Shown here in pieces: positions 32,723-40,566 of a DNA stretch of 64,000 nt (within the stretch, counting starts at the first letter, position 1; every line of letters starts with the position of its first letter). The notes beneath the pieces were generated by a model, which saw nothing but the letters and a program-made list of their open reading frames with translations, was not told the DNA's origin and searched no databases. Position numbers and translations under genes: made by a program. The DNA is taken from positions 124,001 through 188,000 of the forward strand of contig NZ_JAAGOA010000014.1 of NCBI RefSeq assembly GCF_010550675.1, read 5' to 3'. Source of the DNA: Phytoactinopolyspora halotolerans (GTDB lineage Bacteria; Actinomycetota; Actinomycetes; Jiangellales; Jiangellaceae).

Positions 32723-33685
32723 TCAACCGGCGGACAGGATCTCGGCGAGCATGGCGGGGTCGGCGTTGCCGCCGCTGGCGATGGCGACCGTCCGGGCCGA
32801 CTCGGGCAGCTGATCGCGGATCGACAGGTACGCGGCCGTCGCCGCGGCGCCGCTGGGCTCGACGACGAGCCGGCCCTGGACCACGAGTGCGCGCATAGCC
32901 GCCCGGATCTCGTCCTCCGTTACGGTCACGATGTCGTCCACGTGGGCGCGGATGTGTTCCCAGGGCAGCACCCCGACCGAGACCGTGCGCAGCCCGTCGG
33001 CGATCGTGCGGTGGGTCTGCTCCGGATGCCAGGCGATGCGTCGTCCGGTGCGAAAACTCTCGCTGGCGTCGGCGGCGAGCTGTGGCTCCACGCCGACGAC
33101 GCGCGCCTCGGGCCGCAGCGCCTTGACGGCTGCCGCGATCCCGGAGATGAGTCCGCCGCCGCTCACCGGCACCAGGACGAGATCGACGTCTGGCAGGTCG
33201 TCGGCGATCTCCGCTCCGATGGTGCCCTGGCCGGCGATGATGGCGCCGTCGTCGAACGGTGGGACGAGGATGTATCCGCGCTCCTCGACGAGCTGGCGGG
33301 GGAGGATGTCGCGCTCGGCCGGCGGCACCAGCAGGACCTCGGCGCCCAGCGCCCTGGTGGCGGCGACCTTGTGATCCGGTGCGGTGTCCGGGATGACGAT
33401 GGTGGCCTTGGCATCGAACATGCGTGCCGCGTACGCCACCGCCTGGGCGTGATTGCCGCTGGACGAGGCGACGAGTCCGCGGGCACGTTCGTCCGCGGTC
33501 AGGCCGGCGATCTTGTTGTACGCGCCGCGGATCTTGAACGCGCCGATGGGCTGCAGCATCTCCGGTTTGACGAAGAGCTCGCCGGGACCGGGTGCCCACG
33601 GCGCGGGGATGAGCGGGGTCCGGACAGCGACGCCGGCGACGCGATCCTGCGCTGCCCGGACGTCGGCGATGGTGACGAGCTCCAC
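32723..33685 (-). CDS. PLP-dependent threonine/serine dehydratase
   Basis: A 320-residue fold-type II PLP enzyme: LQPIGAFKIRGAYNKIAG with the PLP Lys, VASSSGNHAQAVAYAARMF (substrate loop), VPVSGGGLISGIAAAVKAL (phosphate loop) and AIASGGNADPAML. It has no C-terminal ACT regulatory domain, so it is a catabolic-type threonine/serine dehydratase or a serine racemase-like enzyme. Start ATG at 33685 overlaps no neighbour; 38 bp separate its stop region from the next gene's leader. Confidence 0.92.
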   Translation of the reverse strand: MELVTIADVRAAQDRVAGVAVRTPLIPAPWAPGPGELFVKPEMLQPIGAFKIRGAYNKIAGLTADERARGLVASSSGNHAQAVAYAARMFDAKATIVIPDTAPDHKVAATRALGAEVLLVPPAERDILPRQLVEERGYILVPPFDDGAIIAGQGTIGAEIADDLPDVDLVLVPVSGGGLISGIAAAVKALRPEARVVGVEPQLAADASESFRTGRRIAWHPEQTHRTIADGLRTVSVGVLPWEHIRAHVDDIVTVTEDEIRAAMRALVVQGRLVVEPSGAAATAAYLSIRDQLPESARTVAIASGGNADPAMLAEILSAG

Positions 33686-33742
33686 GCCCTGACCTTATCC
33701 GATTCGTCTGTCGGCCCGGCCGGGTCTCAGCCGCTCGCCGGA

Positions 33743-34318
33743 CTACGCCTCGTCCAGGGGGAGCGTGTCCGGCACGTCGTACACCGGCCAGCCGTCGTCG
33801 TCGGAACAGCGCAGGGTGGGCCGGGCCCGGTGCGACTCGCGGCGGCCGACATCGAGCAGGTGGACGACGTCTCGTCCGTGGCAGGCGACCGCATCGGCGA
33901 TGAACGAACGATGACAGCGCCACCACAGCGTTTCGGCGCACAGAACCGCCAGCTGCTCGCCCTCGCCGGTGCGGGTGATCAGCTCCGCGACCGCGGTCCG
34001 GAACCCGGGCGTGTCCATGTGATCGGCGTACCCGCCGAATGAGGCGTTGACCAGGGCGGTGTGCCGAGTGTCCGGGCGTCGGCCGCGTCGGCCGCCGAGC
34101 TCGTCGCCGTGCCATTCATAGCGGATTCCGTGCCCGGTGAGCTCGGCGGCGAGCGCGTCGCGGCCGAACTGCGGGTGCCTGCGCGAACCCGGAAACCGTC
34201 GCACGTCCACCAGCACGTCGATGCCAGGCTCGGTGAGCACGGCGACGAAGGCCTCTATCGTGCGCGCGCCGTGCCCGAGGGTGTAGAGGGGTGCGGGCGC
34301 GGTGTCCGATCCGTCCAC
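33743..34318 (-). CDS. DUF488-family protein
   Basis: A 191-residue DUF488 protein: LYTLGHGARTIEAFVAVLTEPGIDVLVDVRRFPGSRRHPQFG near the N-terminus, and QLAVLCAETLWWRCHRSFIADAVACHGRDVVHLLDVG near the end, with the conserved Cys/Arg/His. Function unknown; the motif set suggests a metal or nucleic-acid related enzyme. A separate transcription unit between the dehydratase and the divergent epimerase. Confidence 0.88.
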   Translation of the reverse strand: MDGSDTAPAPLYTLGHGARTIEAFVAVLTEPGIDVLVDVRRFPGSRRHPQFGRDALAAELTGHGIRYEWHGDELGGRRGRRPDTRHTALVNASFGGYADHMDTPGFRTAVAELITRTGEGEQLAVLCAETLWWRCHRSFIADAVACHGRDVVHLLDVGRRESHRARPTLRCSDDDGWPVYDVPDTLPLDEA

Positions 34319-34452
34319 ACCAGCGAGCGTAATCAGCGGCGCCGTCCGGCGGCGAACGCGATGACCTGAACAGCGAGCCCGGCTGTATCTGCATCACCTC
34401 GACGGCGCGTCCGGGTGCGTGGGTGATGCCGACGCGGTCTACGCTCGCGACC

Positions 34453-35289
34453 ATGCGGATACTGGTGACCGGAGCTGCCGGGCGGATCGGACGTGCTGTT
34501 CTGCAGCTGCTCGCGGATGAGGGGATCGAGGCCAGCGCGCTGGTCATGAACAAGGCGGACGCGGACGACTTGCCGGCGGACCGGATCACAGTCGGTGACG
34601 CCACCGAACGGGCAACCGTGGCCGCTGCGGTGCAGGAGGTGGACGCCGTCATTCACCTGGCGGCGATCCCGAACCCGCTGCACGATCCGCCGGAGCGGGT
34701 GTTCGCGGTGAACACCCAGGCGACGTTCGCGGTCTTGGAGGAGGCTGCGCACGCTGGAGTCCGCCGGGCGGTGTTCGCCAGCAGCCTGTCGGCTACCGGG
34801 CTGCCGTTCGCCCCGCACGAACTGCATCCGCTCTACCTGCCCCTCGATGAGGACCATCCGGACCAGGCCGCGGATGCCTATGCGCTGTCCAAGCAGGTGG
34901 ACGAGGCCACGGCGGCGATGATGGCGCGTCGGCACGGCATGACCATCGTCGCGTTGCGCTACCCGTACGTCGCATCTGCGGAGCAGCTGCGGGAGCGTGC
35001 CGAGCAGCTGGCGGGCGACCCCAGCGGAGGCGCTGGAGACCTGTGGTCCTACTTGGATGTTCGGGATGCGGCTCGCGCTGCTCTGGACGGGGTCCGGGCG
35101 TCGTGCACGGGTATGCACAGGCTCTATGTGGCCGCATCGGAGATCCTCGCGCCTGGACCGACCGAGGAGCTGCTGCGCAGGTACCACCCGTCGGCGGAGC
35201 TGCGGCGGCCGCTGCCAGGACGGACCGGGACGATCGACACTGCTGCAGCCACGCGCGTCCTCGGCTTCACCCCTCGCCACTCCCCATGA
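34453..35289 (+). CDS. NAD-dependent epimerase/dehydratase
   Basis: A 278-residue extended-SDR protein: VTGAAGRIGRAVLQLL (NAD fold), VIHLAAIPNPL, ASSLSATG and YALSKQVDEA with catalytic Tyr and Lys, and SYLDVRDAARAAL. Sugar or steroid epimerase/reductase; substrate unknown. ATG 34453 is followed directly by the Rossmann strand (MRILVTG). The stop lies within the left arm of the hairpin at 35282-35340. Confidence 0.9.
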   Translation: MRILVTGAAGRIGRAVLQLLADEGIEASALVMNKADADDLPADRITVGDATERATVAAAVQEVDAVIHLAAIPNPLHDPPERVFAVNTQATFAVLEEAAHAGVRRAVFASSLSATGLPFAPHELHPLYLPLDEDHPDQAADAYALSKQVDEATAAMMARRHGMTIVALRYPYVASAEQLRERAEQLAGDPSGGAGDLWSYLDVRDAARAALDGVRASCTGMHRLYVAASEILAPGPTEELLRRYHPSAELRRPLPGRTGTIDTAAATRVLGFTPRHSP

Positions 35290-35340
35290 TCATGAACACT
35301 TCCCGTGCTATGTGAACGGTAAGTGTTCATGATCATGGGG
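35282..35340. terminator. Perfect 20-bp-arm hairpin, first copy
   Basis: CCCCATGATCATGAACACTT (35282-35301) is repeated inverted at 35321-35340, and the pairing extends inwards with one mismatch around GCTATGTGA. It includes the epimerase stop and ends just before the regulator promoter. An almost identical hairpin follows the ABC permease (37983-38033). Confidence 0.85.
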
Positions 35341-35342
35341 AT

Positions 35343-35387
35343 TTCTCGAAAGGGGTCTTGCGAAAGAGGTCGCTCGAAAGATAGCTT
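35343..35387 (+). promoter_or_regulatory. Promoter with three CGAAAG repeats
   Basis: CGAAAG occurs at 35347-35352, 35361-35366 and 35375-35380, exactly 14 bp apart, followed by TAGCTT (35382-35387) some 8 nt before the GTG of the winged-helix regulator. The same motif, partly inverted, precedes its paralogue at 39.3 kb, suggesting an autoregulatory operator. Confidence 0.6.
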
Positions 35388-35394
35388 TTCAAGC

Positions 35395-36216
35395 GTGTCG
35401 AGCGATGAGATCGTGGACGGCGGTGCCAGCGCGGACAAGCGCGCCACCAGCGCACCAGTCGGTGATGCACAGTCCAGTGCCGCGCCGGTCCGTGATGCGG
35501 CGACGGGAGACGAGACGACCGGCGACGAGGCGGTGCGCGAGCATGGCGTGCCGCATCGTGACCTGCGCGATCCGGCCGCGCTGCGCGCGCTGGCGCATCC
35601 GGTGCGGCTGTCGATCCTGGAACAGTTGATGCAGCTCGGATCCGGGACCGCGACGGAGCTGGCCGAGCTCTTGGAAGGCGAATCGCCGGCGAACTGCTCA
35701 TGGCATCTGCGGCAGCTGGCCCGATACGGGTTCGTCGAGGTCGCCGGTACCGGCCCGGGGCGCCAGCGACGGTGGAAGCCGGTGATCGAGAGCACCACGT
35801 TCGGCGGCAGCGACGAGACGCCAGCGCTGGCCCGCGCCGTCGACGCGGTAGACGAGGTGATCCTGGACCGCGAAGTGGAACGGATGCAGGCGTGGCGGCG
35901 GGCCAGGAGAGACGAGACGGATCGATGGCGGGACGGCTCGGTTGAGGCGTACGCGTGGGCGTGGATGACCGCGGAGGAGCTGGCCGCGTTCAAGGACGAC
36001 TTCCGGGCGCTGATCGAGCGGCACATCATGCCCCGCCTGGAACAGCGAGCCGACCCGGCGCGGCGGCCGCGTGGAGCGCGACCGGTGCGATTGGTCACCT
36101 GGCTCATCCCGACCGGACCGGACGACGACGCGGCCGACGACGACGCGGCGGACGACGACGCGGGCGATGGCGACGCGCGCGATGGCGACGGCGAGGAGGA
36201 GAGCAATGGGCGGTGA
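35395..36216 (+). CDS. ArsR-like winged-helix regulator, copy 1
   Basis: A 273-residue regulator. The HTH region is LRALAHPVRLSILEQLMQLGSGTATELAELLEGESPANCSWHLRQLARYGFVEVAGTGPGRQRRWKPV. A helical C-terminal domain (AEELAAFKDDFRALIERHIMPRLEQR) ends in VRLVTWLIPT and then a tail of Asp/Ala/Gly repeats from a GACGAC-rich tract. GTG 35395 is chosen because a -10 box lies directly upstream and the paralogue starts in the same way; ATGs inside the hairpin are unlikely. Its 3' end overlaps the ABC ATPase gene by 11 nt. Confidence 0.87.
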   Translation: MSSDEIVDGGASADKRATSAPVGDAQSSAAPVRDAATGDETTGDEAVREHGVPHRDLRDPAALRALAHPVRLSILEQLMQLGSGTATELAELLEGESPANCSWHLRQLARYGFVEVAGTGPGRQRRWKPVIESTTFGGSDETPALARAVDAVDEVILDREVERMQAWRRARRDETDRWRDGSVEAYAWAWMTAEELAAFKDDFRALIERHIMPRLEQRADPARRPRGARPVRLVTWLIPTGPDDDAADDDAADDDAGDGDARDGDGEEESNGR

Positions 36217-37219
36217 GCCTGCGGTGCTCGAGGTCGAGCGGGTGATCAAGGAATACCGCAAGGGCGTCCGGGCGAACGACGACGTCTCGCTGAGCGTGTC
36301 GGCCGGCGAGGTCTACGGGCTGCTCGGGCACAACGGAGCCGGCAAGACCACGCTGCTCAACCAGGTTGTAGGCATCGCCAAACCGACCGCCGGAACGATC
36401 CGTGTCACCGGCCGGGACGCGGTCGCCGACCCGGCGATGGCGCGGCGGATGTGCTCGATGCAGCCACAGGCGCAAGCGCCACTGGACGGGGTATCGCCGG
36501 CGGAGGCGATCGAGTTGATGGCGCGGATCCGTGGGGCGAACCGTCGCCGGGCGAAGCAGCGTACGGCGGAGCTGGTCGACGCGCTCGACATCGGTGAATG
36601 GGCGAAGACCACCGGAGAGCGGCTCTCCGGCGGAGTGCGCAGGTTGACGGCCTTCGCGATGGCGGCGGCCGAGCCGGGTCGGCTGGTGATGTTCGACGAG
36701 CCCACCAACGACGTCGACCCGGTACGTCGTCGGCTGTTGTGGGCAGAGGTCCGTGCCCTGGCGGAGAACGGATGCGCGGTGCTCCTGGTCACCCACAACG
36801 TGATCGAGGCCGAGCGGGCGGTGGACCGGCTGGCTATCCTAGACCGGGGCCGCGTCGTCGCGCAGGGATCGCCGGCCGACTTGCGCGGCGAGAACGCGGA
36901 CCGGCTCCGGCTCGAGGTCACGGCGGTGGACAGCGCGGTCGCGCGGGATCTGGCCGCACAGTTCGGCGGTCAGGACAGAGGGGAGAACGGAGCGGGGGGC
37001 GGACGAGAGGATGCCGTCGTCGTCGGGCGGCGGATGATGGCGACGGTGAACGCCGCCGAATGCGCCTCCGCGCTGGCATGGGCGCAGAACGAGCGCACTG
37101 CGGGACGGGTGGATGAGTTCTCGTTCAACCCGGTGAGCCTGGAAGACATCTATGTGCGACTCGTCGGTTCCGACGGCGGCAACAATGAGGGAGATCGGGA
37201 TGCGGCATTGGTTGCGTAG
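36206..37219 (+). CDS. ABC transporter ATP-binding protein
   Basis: A 337-residue ABC ATPase of the export type: Walker A GHNGAGKTTLL, Q-loop MQPQAQAPLDG, signature LSGGVRRL, Walker B LVMFDEPTNDVD and the switch His in VLLVTHN. The C-terminus has the extension common to DrrA/CcmA-like subunits. It is sandwiched between its regulator (overlap) and permease (20-nt overlap), forming a three-gene operon. Drug, lipid or peptide export is likely; the substrate is unknown. Confidence 0.94.
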   Translation: MGGEPAVLEVERVIKEYRKGVRANDDVSLSVSAGEVYGLLGHNGAGKTTLLNQVVGIAKPTAGTIRVTGRDAVADPAMARRMCSMQPQAQAPLDGVSPAEAIELMARIRGANRRRAKQRTAELVDALDIGEWAKTTGERLSGGVRRLTAFAMAAAEPGRLVMFDEPTNDVDPVRRRLLWAEVRALAENGCAVLLVTHNVIEAERAVDRLAILDRGRVVAQGSPADLRGENADRLRLEVTAVDSAVARDLAAQFGGQDRGENGAGGGREDAVVVGRRMMATVNAAECASALAWAQNERTAGRVDEFSFNPVSLEDIYVRLVGSDGGNNEGDRDAALVA

Positions 37220-37937
37220 CTTCGCGCTGCTGCTGAAGTGGAACATGTTGCGGGTGCGGACGGAGCTGCCGACCTTCCTGGCCATCCAGACGCTGATCTC
37301 AGCGGGGATCGTCGTGGGATTCTCCCTGCTCATCCCGGAGATCGATGCCGAGGCGGCGCTGTATCTGACCTCTGGCGCGATGACGGTGTCGCTGATCACC
37401 GTGGGTATGGTCGTGGCGCCGCAGATCGTGGCCCAGCGCAAGGAGAAGGGTCTGCTGGACTACCAGCGCTCGATGCCGGTTTCCCGGCTGGCCATGATGG
37501 CCGCCGACGCGGTGATCTGGGTGGTGGTGGCGCTGCCCGGGCTGGCCGTGACGCTGCTTGTCGCCGTCGTGCGGTTCGACCTTGAGCTGTCGATCAGTCC
37601 GTGGCTGTTGCCGGCGGTTCTGCTGGTCAGTGCGGGAGCGGCGGGTGTCGGATACTGCATCGCGTACGTGGTGCGGCCGGTGCTGGTCGGCCTGGTCACC
37701 AACCTCGTCATCATCGTCGCGCTAATGTTCGCACCGATCAACTACCCGGCGGAGCGGCTGCCGGATTGGGCCGCGGCGGTGCACGAATGGCTGCCGTTCC
37801 AGTACATGGCCCAGGCCGTGCGGGAGACGATCGACGCACCCGACACCGGCGTCGCGATGCTTCCCTTTGTCATCATCACCGCGTGGACGGTGCTTGGCCT
37901 GGGCGTCACCTCGCGCGTCATGACTCGTCGGGCGTGA
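37200..37937 (+). CDS. ABC-2 type transporter permease
   Basis: A 245-residue membrane protein with six helices in the ABC-2 arrangement (starts about residues 28, 57, 105, 140, 170 and 225) and an amphipathic QIVAQRKEKGLLDYQRSMPVSR segment after helix 2 that is typical of export permeases. ATG 37200 is preceded by GGGAGA. Partner of the ATPase just upstream. Confidence 0.9.
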   Translation: MRHWLRSFALLLKWNMLRVRTELPTFLAIQTLISAGIVVGFSLLIPEIDAEAALYLTSGAMTVSLITVGMVVAPQIVAQRKEKGLLDYQRSMPVSRLAMMAADAVIWVVVALPGLAVTLLVAVVRFDLELSISPWLLPAVLLVSAGAAGVGYCIAYVVRPVLVGLVTNLVIIVALMFAPINYPAERLPDWAAAVHEWLPFQYMAQAVRETIDAPDTGVAMLPFVIITAWTVLGLGVTSRVMTRRA

Positions 37938-37982
37938 CCCCCCGATTCGTCCCGGACCATGACCCGGACGATGACCCGGACG

Positions 37983-38033
37983 ATGATCATGAACACTAAC
38001 CGTGCTATGTGAACGGTAAGTGTTCATGATCAT
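37983..38033. terminator. Hairpin nearly identical to that at 35282, second copy
   Basis: ATGATCATGAACACT (37983-37997) pairs with 38019-38033; the loop GCTATGTGA and the flanking GAACGGTAAG are the same as in the first copy. It follows the permease, after a short tandem GACCCGGACGAT tract. Confidence 0.85.
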
Positions 38034-38132
38034 GGGTCGAAAGCGTTGGCCGGCTGCAAGCGCGGCTGTACCGCGGATCGGTACGCTGCCGCGGTCCGAC
38101 GATCGAGCGCGGAGCGTGGGGAGCAACAGCAG

Positions 38133-39227
38133 GTGGACGAGGATGTCGCGATCCGGTGGCTGTGGCCGGTGCTGCTCGCGTGGCTGGTCATACTGGTCGT
38201 CTCGACCGGATACGCCGTTCTCGCGTGCTGGGTGGCCTGGGCGATGGGTCTGCCGTGGTGGCTGGGGCTTCTGTTGCCGGCGATCACGCTCGTCGGGGCG
38301 GAGAGCATCCGGTGGATGGTCAAGGGCGGACCGTTGGGCGTGGATCCGGTGCGGTGCGGGCCGGAGGATCAGCCGACGCTGCATGCGATCCTCGACCGGC
38401 TGTGCGCCGTCGCCGGTCAAGATAAGCCCGAGGTCCGGATCATCGACATCGACGCACCCAACAGTCTTGTGTACGTCGAGCCGGGCAAGCGGCCGACCCT
38501 GTGCGTCACCAAGGGCTTGGTGGAGACGCTCGACAATGACCGTCTCGAGGCGGTGCTGGCCCATGAGATCGCCCACATCGCACACCGTGACACCCGGGTG
38601 ATGGCGTTCGCGGAGGGGATGGCGGGATGGGCGGTGCTGCTGCCGGGTGCGATCTTCATGCTGATGGGCCGGTTGGATGTGCGCATGTGCGCGGCTGCGC
38701 GAGCGTGTGGCAGGTCGTGGCGGCCGTCCTTCGTCGAGATGGAAAAGTCCGGCCTGCCGACGACGGCACCGGTGGCCGAGGTCACCGGCGGTGCGGCGAC
38801 CAGGCGCCTCGTCGCTCTGGGATTCGGCCGCGCGGCGAACGCGGTCGCCGCGATGTTCGTGATCATCCCGGCGATCGTCCTGGGTGTGCTGGTCGCGGCG
38901 CCGGCGTTCGTGCTGTCCACGCCGCTGGCTCGTCGTCGGGAGCTCGCTGCTGATCGGACGGCTGCCCGGATCACGGGAGCACCGGCGACCCTCGCCGCCG
39001 CGCTCGTGGAGATGTCGGGCGCCCAGCAGCGCGTCCCGGATGAAGACCTCCGCGCCAGGCGACTGGCGTCCGCGCTGGCGATCGTCCCGTTCGATGCTTC
39101 TGTCGAGATCGACGGCACGCCGCAGAAGCAGGGTGGGGCGGCCCGGATGTTCGAGCCGCATCCGTCGATGAAGGCGCGACTCGCCCAGCTCGAGCGGATG
39201 TCCCGGGAGCTCGGCACCGACTCGTGA
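38133..39227 (+). CDS. M48-family membrane metalloprotease
   Basis: A 364-residue zinc protease: LAHEIAHIAHRDTRVMAF with the HExxH site, and RRRELAADRTAARITG carrying the third ligand Glu. Two N-terminal helices (about residues 10-55) and two further helices (about 160-180 and 240-270) anchor it in the membrane, as in HtpX-like quality-control proteases. GTG 38133 (preceded by GGGGAG) puts the first helix right after the start; the upstream frame is not membrane-like. Lies between the two winged-helix regulators. Confidence 0.9.
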   Translation: MDEDVAIRWLWPVLLAWLVILVVSTGYAVLACWVAWAMGLPWWLGLLLPAITLVGAESIRWMVKGGPLGVDPVRCGPEDQPTLHAILDRLCAVAGQDKPEVRIIDIDAPNSLVYVEPGKRPTLCVTKGLVETLDNDRLEAVLAHEIAHIAHRDTRVMAFAEGMAGWAVLLPGAIFMLMGRLDVRMCAAARACGRSWRPSFVEMEKSGLPTTAPVAEVTGGAATRRLVALGFGRAANAVAAMFVIIPAIVLGVLVAAPAFVLSTPLARRRELAADRTAARITGAPATLAAALVEMSGAQQRVPDEDLRARRLASALAIVPFDASVEIDGTPQKQGGAARMFEPHPSMKARLAQLERMSRELGTDS

Positions 39228-39283
39228 CCGGCCCCGCACCCGGCATCCGCGTCGCATACCGGAGGTAGCATCGAACGACTTCT

Positions 39284-39322
39284 CGAAAGAGAATTGCGAA
39301 AGGCCCTTTCGAGAGGTATACC
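39284..39322 (+). promoter_or_regulatory. Promoter with CGAAAG direct and inverted repeats
   Basis: CGAAAG at 39284-39289 and 39297-39302 and the inverted CTTTCG at 39306-39311, followed by TATACC (39317-39322) eight nt before the GTG at 39330. Same motif as upstream of the paralogue at 35395. Confidence 0.6.
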
Positions 39323-39329
39323 CTTCAGT

Positions 39330-40058
39330 GTGAGCACAAAGAACGGCGACCCGTCGCGTGAAGGGCCCGAGTCCATCGCGGCGGCGCCACATCGGCAGTA
39401 CTCGTTGCCGTCGCGGGTCGTGGACGATCCGAACGAGTTGCGCGCCTACAGCCACCCGGTACGTGTGGCATTGACCGAACAGCTCTATCTGCGCGCGTCC
39501 GCCACTGCGACCGAGTTGGCTGAACTGATCCATGAATCGCCGGCCAACTGCTCATGGCATCTGCGACAGCTCGCCAAGCACGGGATTATCGAGGAAGCGG
39601 GCATAGGCCCGGGACGGCAGCGGCGATGGCGGATGGTTCCCGAGGTCACGTTGACCCCGAAAGCGAAAGAACAGTCAACGGAGCTCGCTCGTGCGGCCGT
39701 GGCCGCCAACGCCATGCGGCTCGACCGAGACCTGGCCGGGTTGCGGGCATGGTGGGCCATGCGGGAGGGGGAACCGCCCGAGTGGCAAGACGCGAGCATG
39801 GGGATTGTGCAGAGCTGGGCCTGGTTGACCGCGGAGGAGCTGGAACAGTTCCGAGCCGAGTTCCTGGCGCTGATGGATCGGCACCTCTTCCGGACTACCG
39901 CTCAGCGCCGCGATCCAGAGCGGCGGCCGCCGGATGCGCGACCCGTCCGCGTCGTCGCATGGACGATTCCGTGGGACACGAAAGCCGTCGCGGCAGGCGA
40001 AGGTGCCACGGACCACAGTATGGGAGGGCCAGATGAGCGACGGTCCACCAGGGAATGA
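39330..40058 (+). CDS. ArsR-like winged-helix regulator, copy 2
   Basis: A 242-residue paralogue of the regulator at 35395: LRAYSHPVRVALTEQLYLRASATATELAELIHESPANCSWHLRQLAKHGIIEEAGIGPGRQRRWRMV, with the matching C-terminal VRVVAWTIPWDTK. It lacks the acidic repeat tail. GTG 39330 is used in parallel with copy 1. Its end overlaps the GbsR/MarR gene by 26 nt, making a two-regulator unit. Confidence 0.87.
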   Translation: MSTKNGDPSREGPESIAAAPHRQYSLPSRVVDDPNELRAYSHPVRVALTEQLYLRASATATELAELIHESPANCSWHLRQLAKHGIIEEAGIGPGRQRRWRMVPEVTLTPKAKEQSTELARAAVAANAMRLDRDLAGLRAWWAMREGEPPEWQDASMGIVQSWAWLTAEELEQFRAEFLALMDRHLFRTTAQRRDPERRPPDARPVRVVAWTIPWDTKAVAAGEGATDHSMGGPDERRSTRE

Positions 40059-40557
40059 CGATGACAGCCATCCGCGCGACGATGTACGGGCTCGATACAT
40101 CGAAGAATTGGGCATGTTGCTGGCAAGAAGCGGCTGGAGTCGTATGGCGGGACGGGTCCTCGCGTTCCTCATGCTCAGCACCGCAAGCCAGGTGTCGAGC
40201 GGCGACATCGCCCGCGCCTTGCGGGTCAGTGCGGGCTCCGTCTCCACCGCGACGCGTGAGCTGGCCGAGGCTGGTTGTATCCGGCAGATCGCAGTTCCGG
40301 GCTCGCGCGGTCACTACTTCCGGTCTGCGGACGACGTGTGTGGTGCCTTCCTGGTGGCTGAGCAGCGACGGCACCATGTCAACGTCGCGTTCGCCGAAGA
40401 GCTGATGGGCATTCTCGACCCCGATGAGACCAAGCCGTTGAAGCGCCTAGCGAACATGCGCGACTATCACGCTTTCCTCGACCGGTCCCACCTTCGCCTG
40501 CGGCACGAATGGGAGGAGCTCAAGCGTCGTCGCGACGCCGCCCGGCACCACGAGTAG
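40033..40557 (+). CDS. GbsR/MarR-family regulator
   Basis: A 174-residue winged-helix protein: RMAGRVLAFLMLSTASQVSSGDIARALRVSAGSVSTATRELAEAGCIRQIAVPGSRGHYFR, the arrangement of GbsR-type regulators, followed by a helical C-terminus (RLRHEWEELKRRRDAARHHE). The ATG at 40033 lies after GGGAGG. Translationally coupled with the winged-helix regulator upstream. Target unknown. Confidence 0.87.
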   Translation: MSDGPPGNDDDSHPRDDVRARYIEELGMLLARSGWSRMAGRVLAFLMLSTASQVSSGDIARALRVSAGSVSTATRELAEAGCIRQIAVPGSRGHYFRSADDVCGAFLVAEQRRHHVNVAFAEELMGILDPDETKPLKRLANMRDYHAFLDRSHLRLRHEWEELKRRRDAARHHE

Positions 40558-40566
40558 ACCGCGTGA

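Noticed and set aside
36121-36200. GACGAC-rich repeats as a possible CRISPR or regulatory array
   Set aside because: They lie in frame inside the regulator gene and code for an Asp/Ala/Gly tail. No spacers or conserved repeats of CRISPR type occur anywhere in the window.
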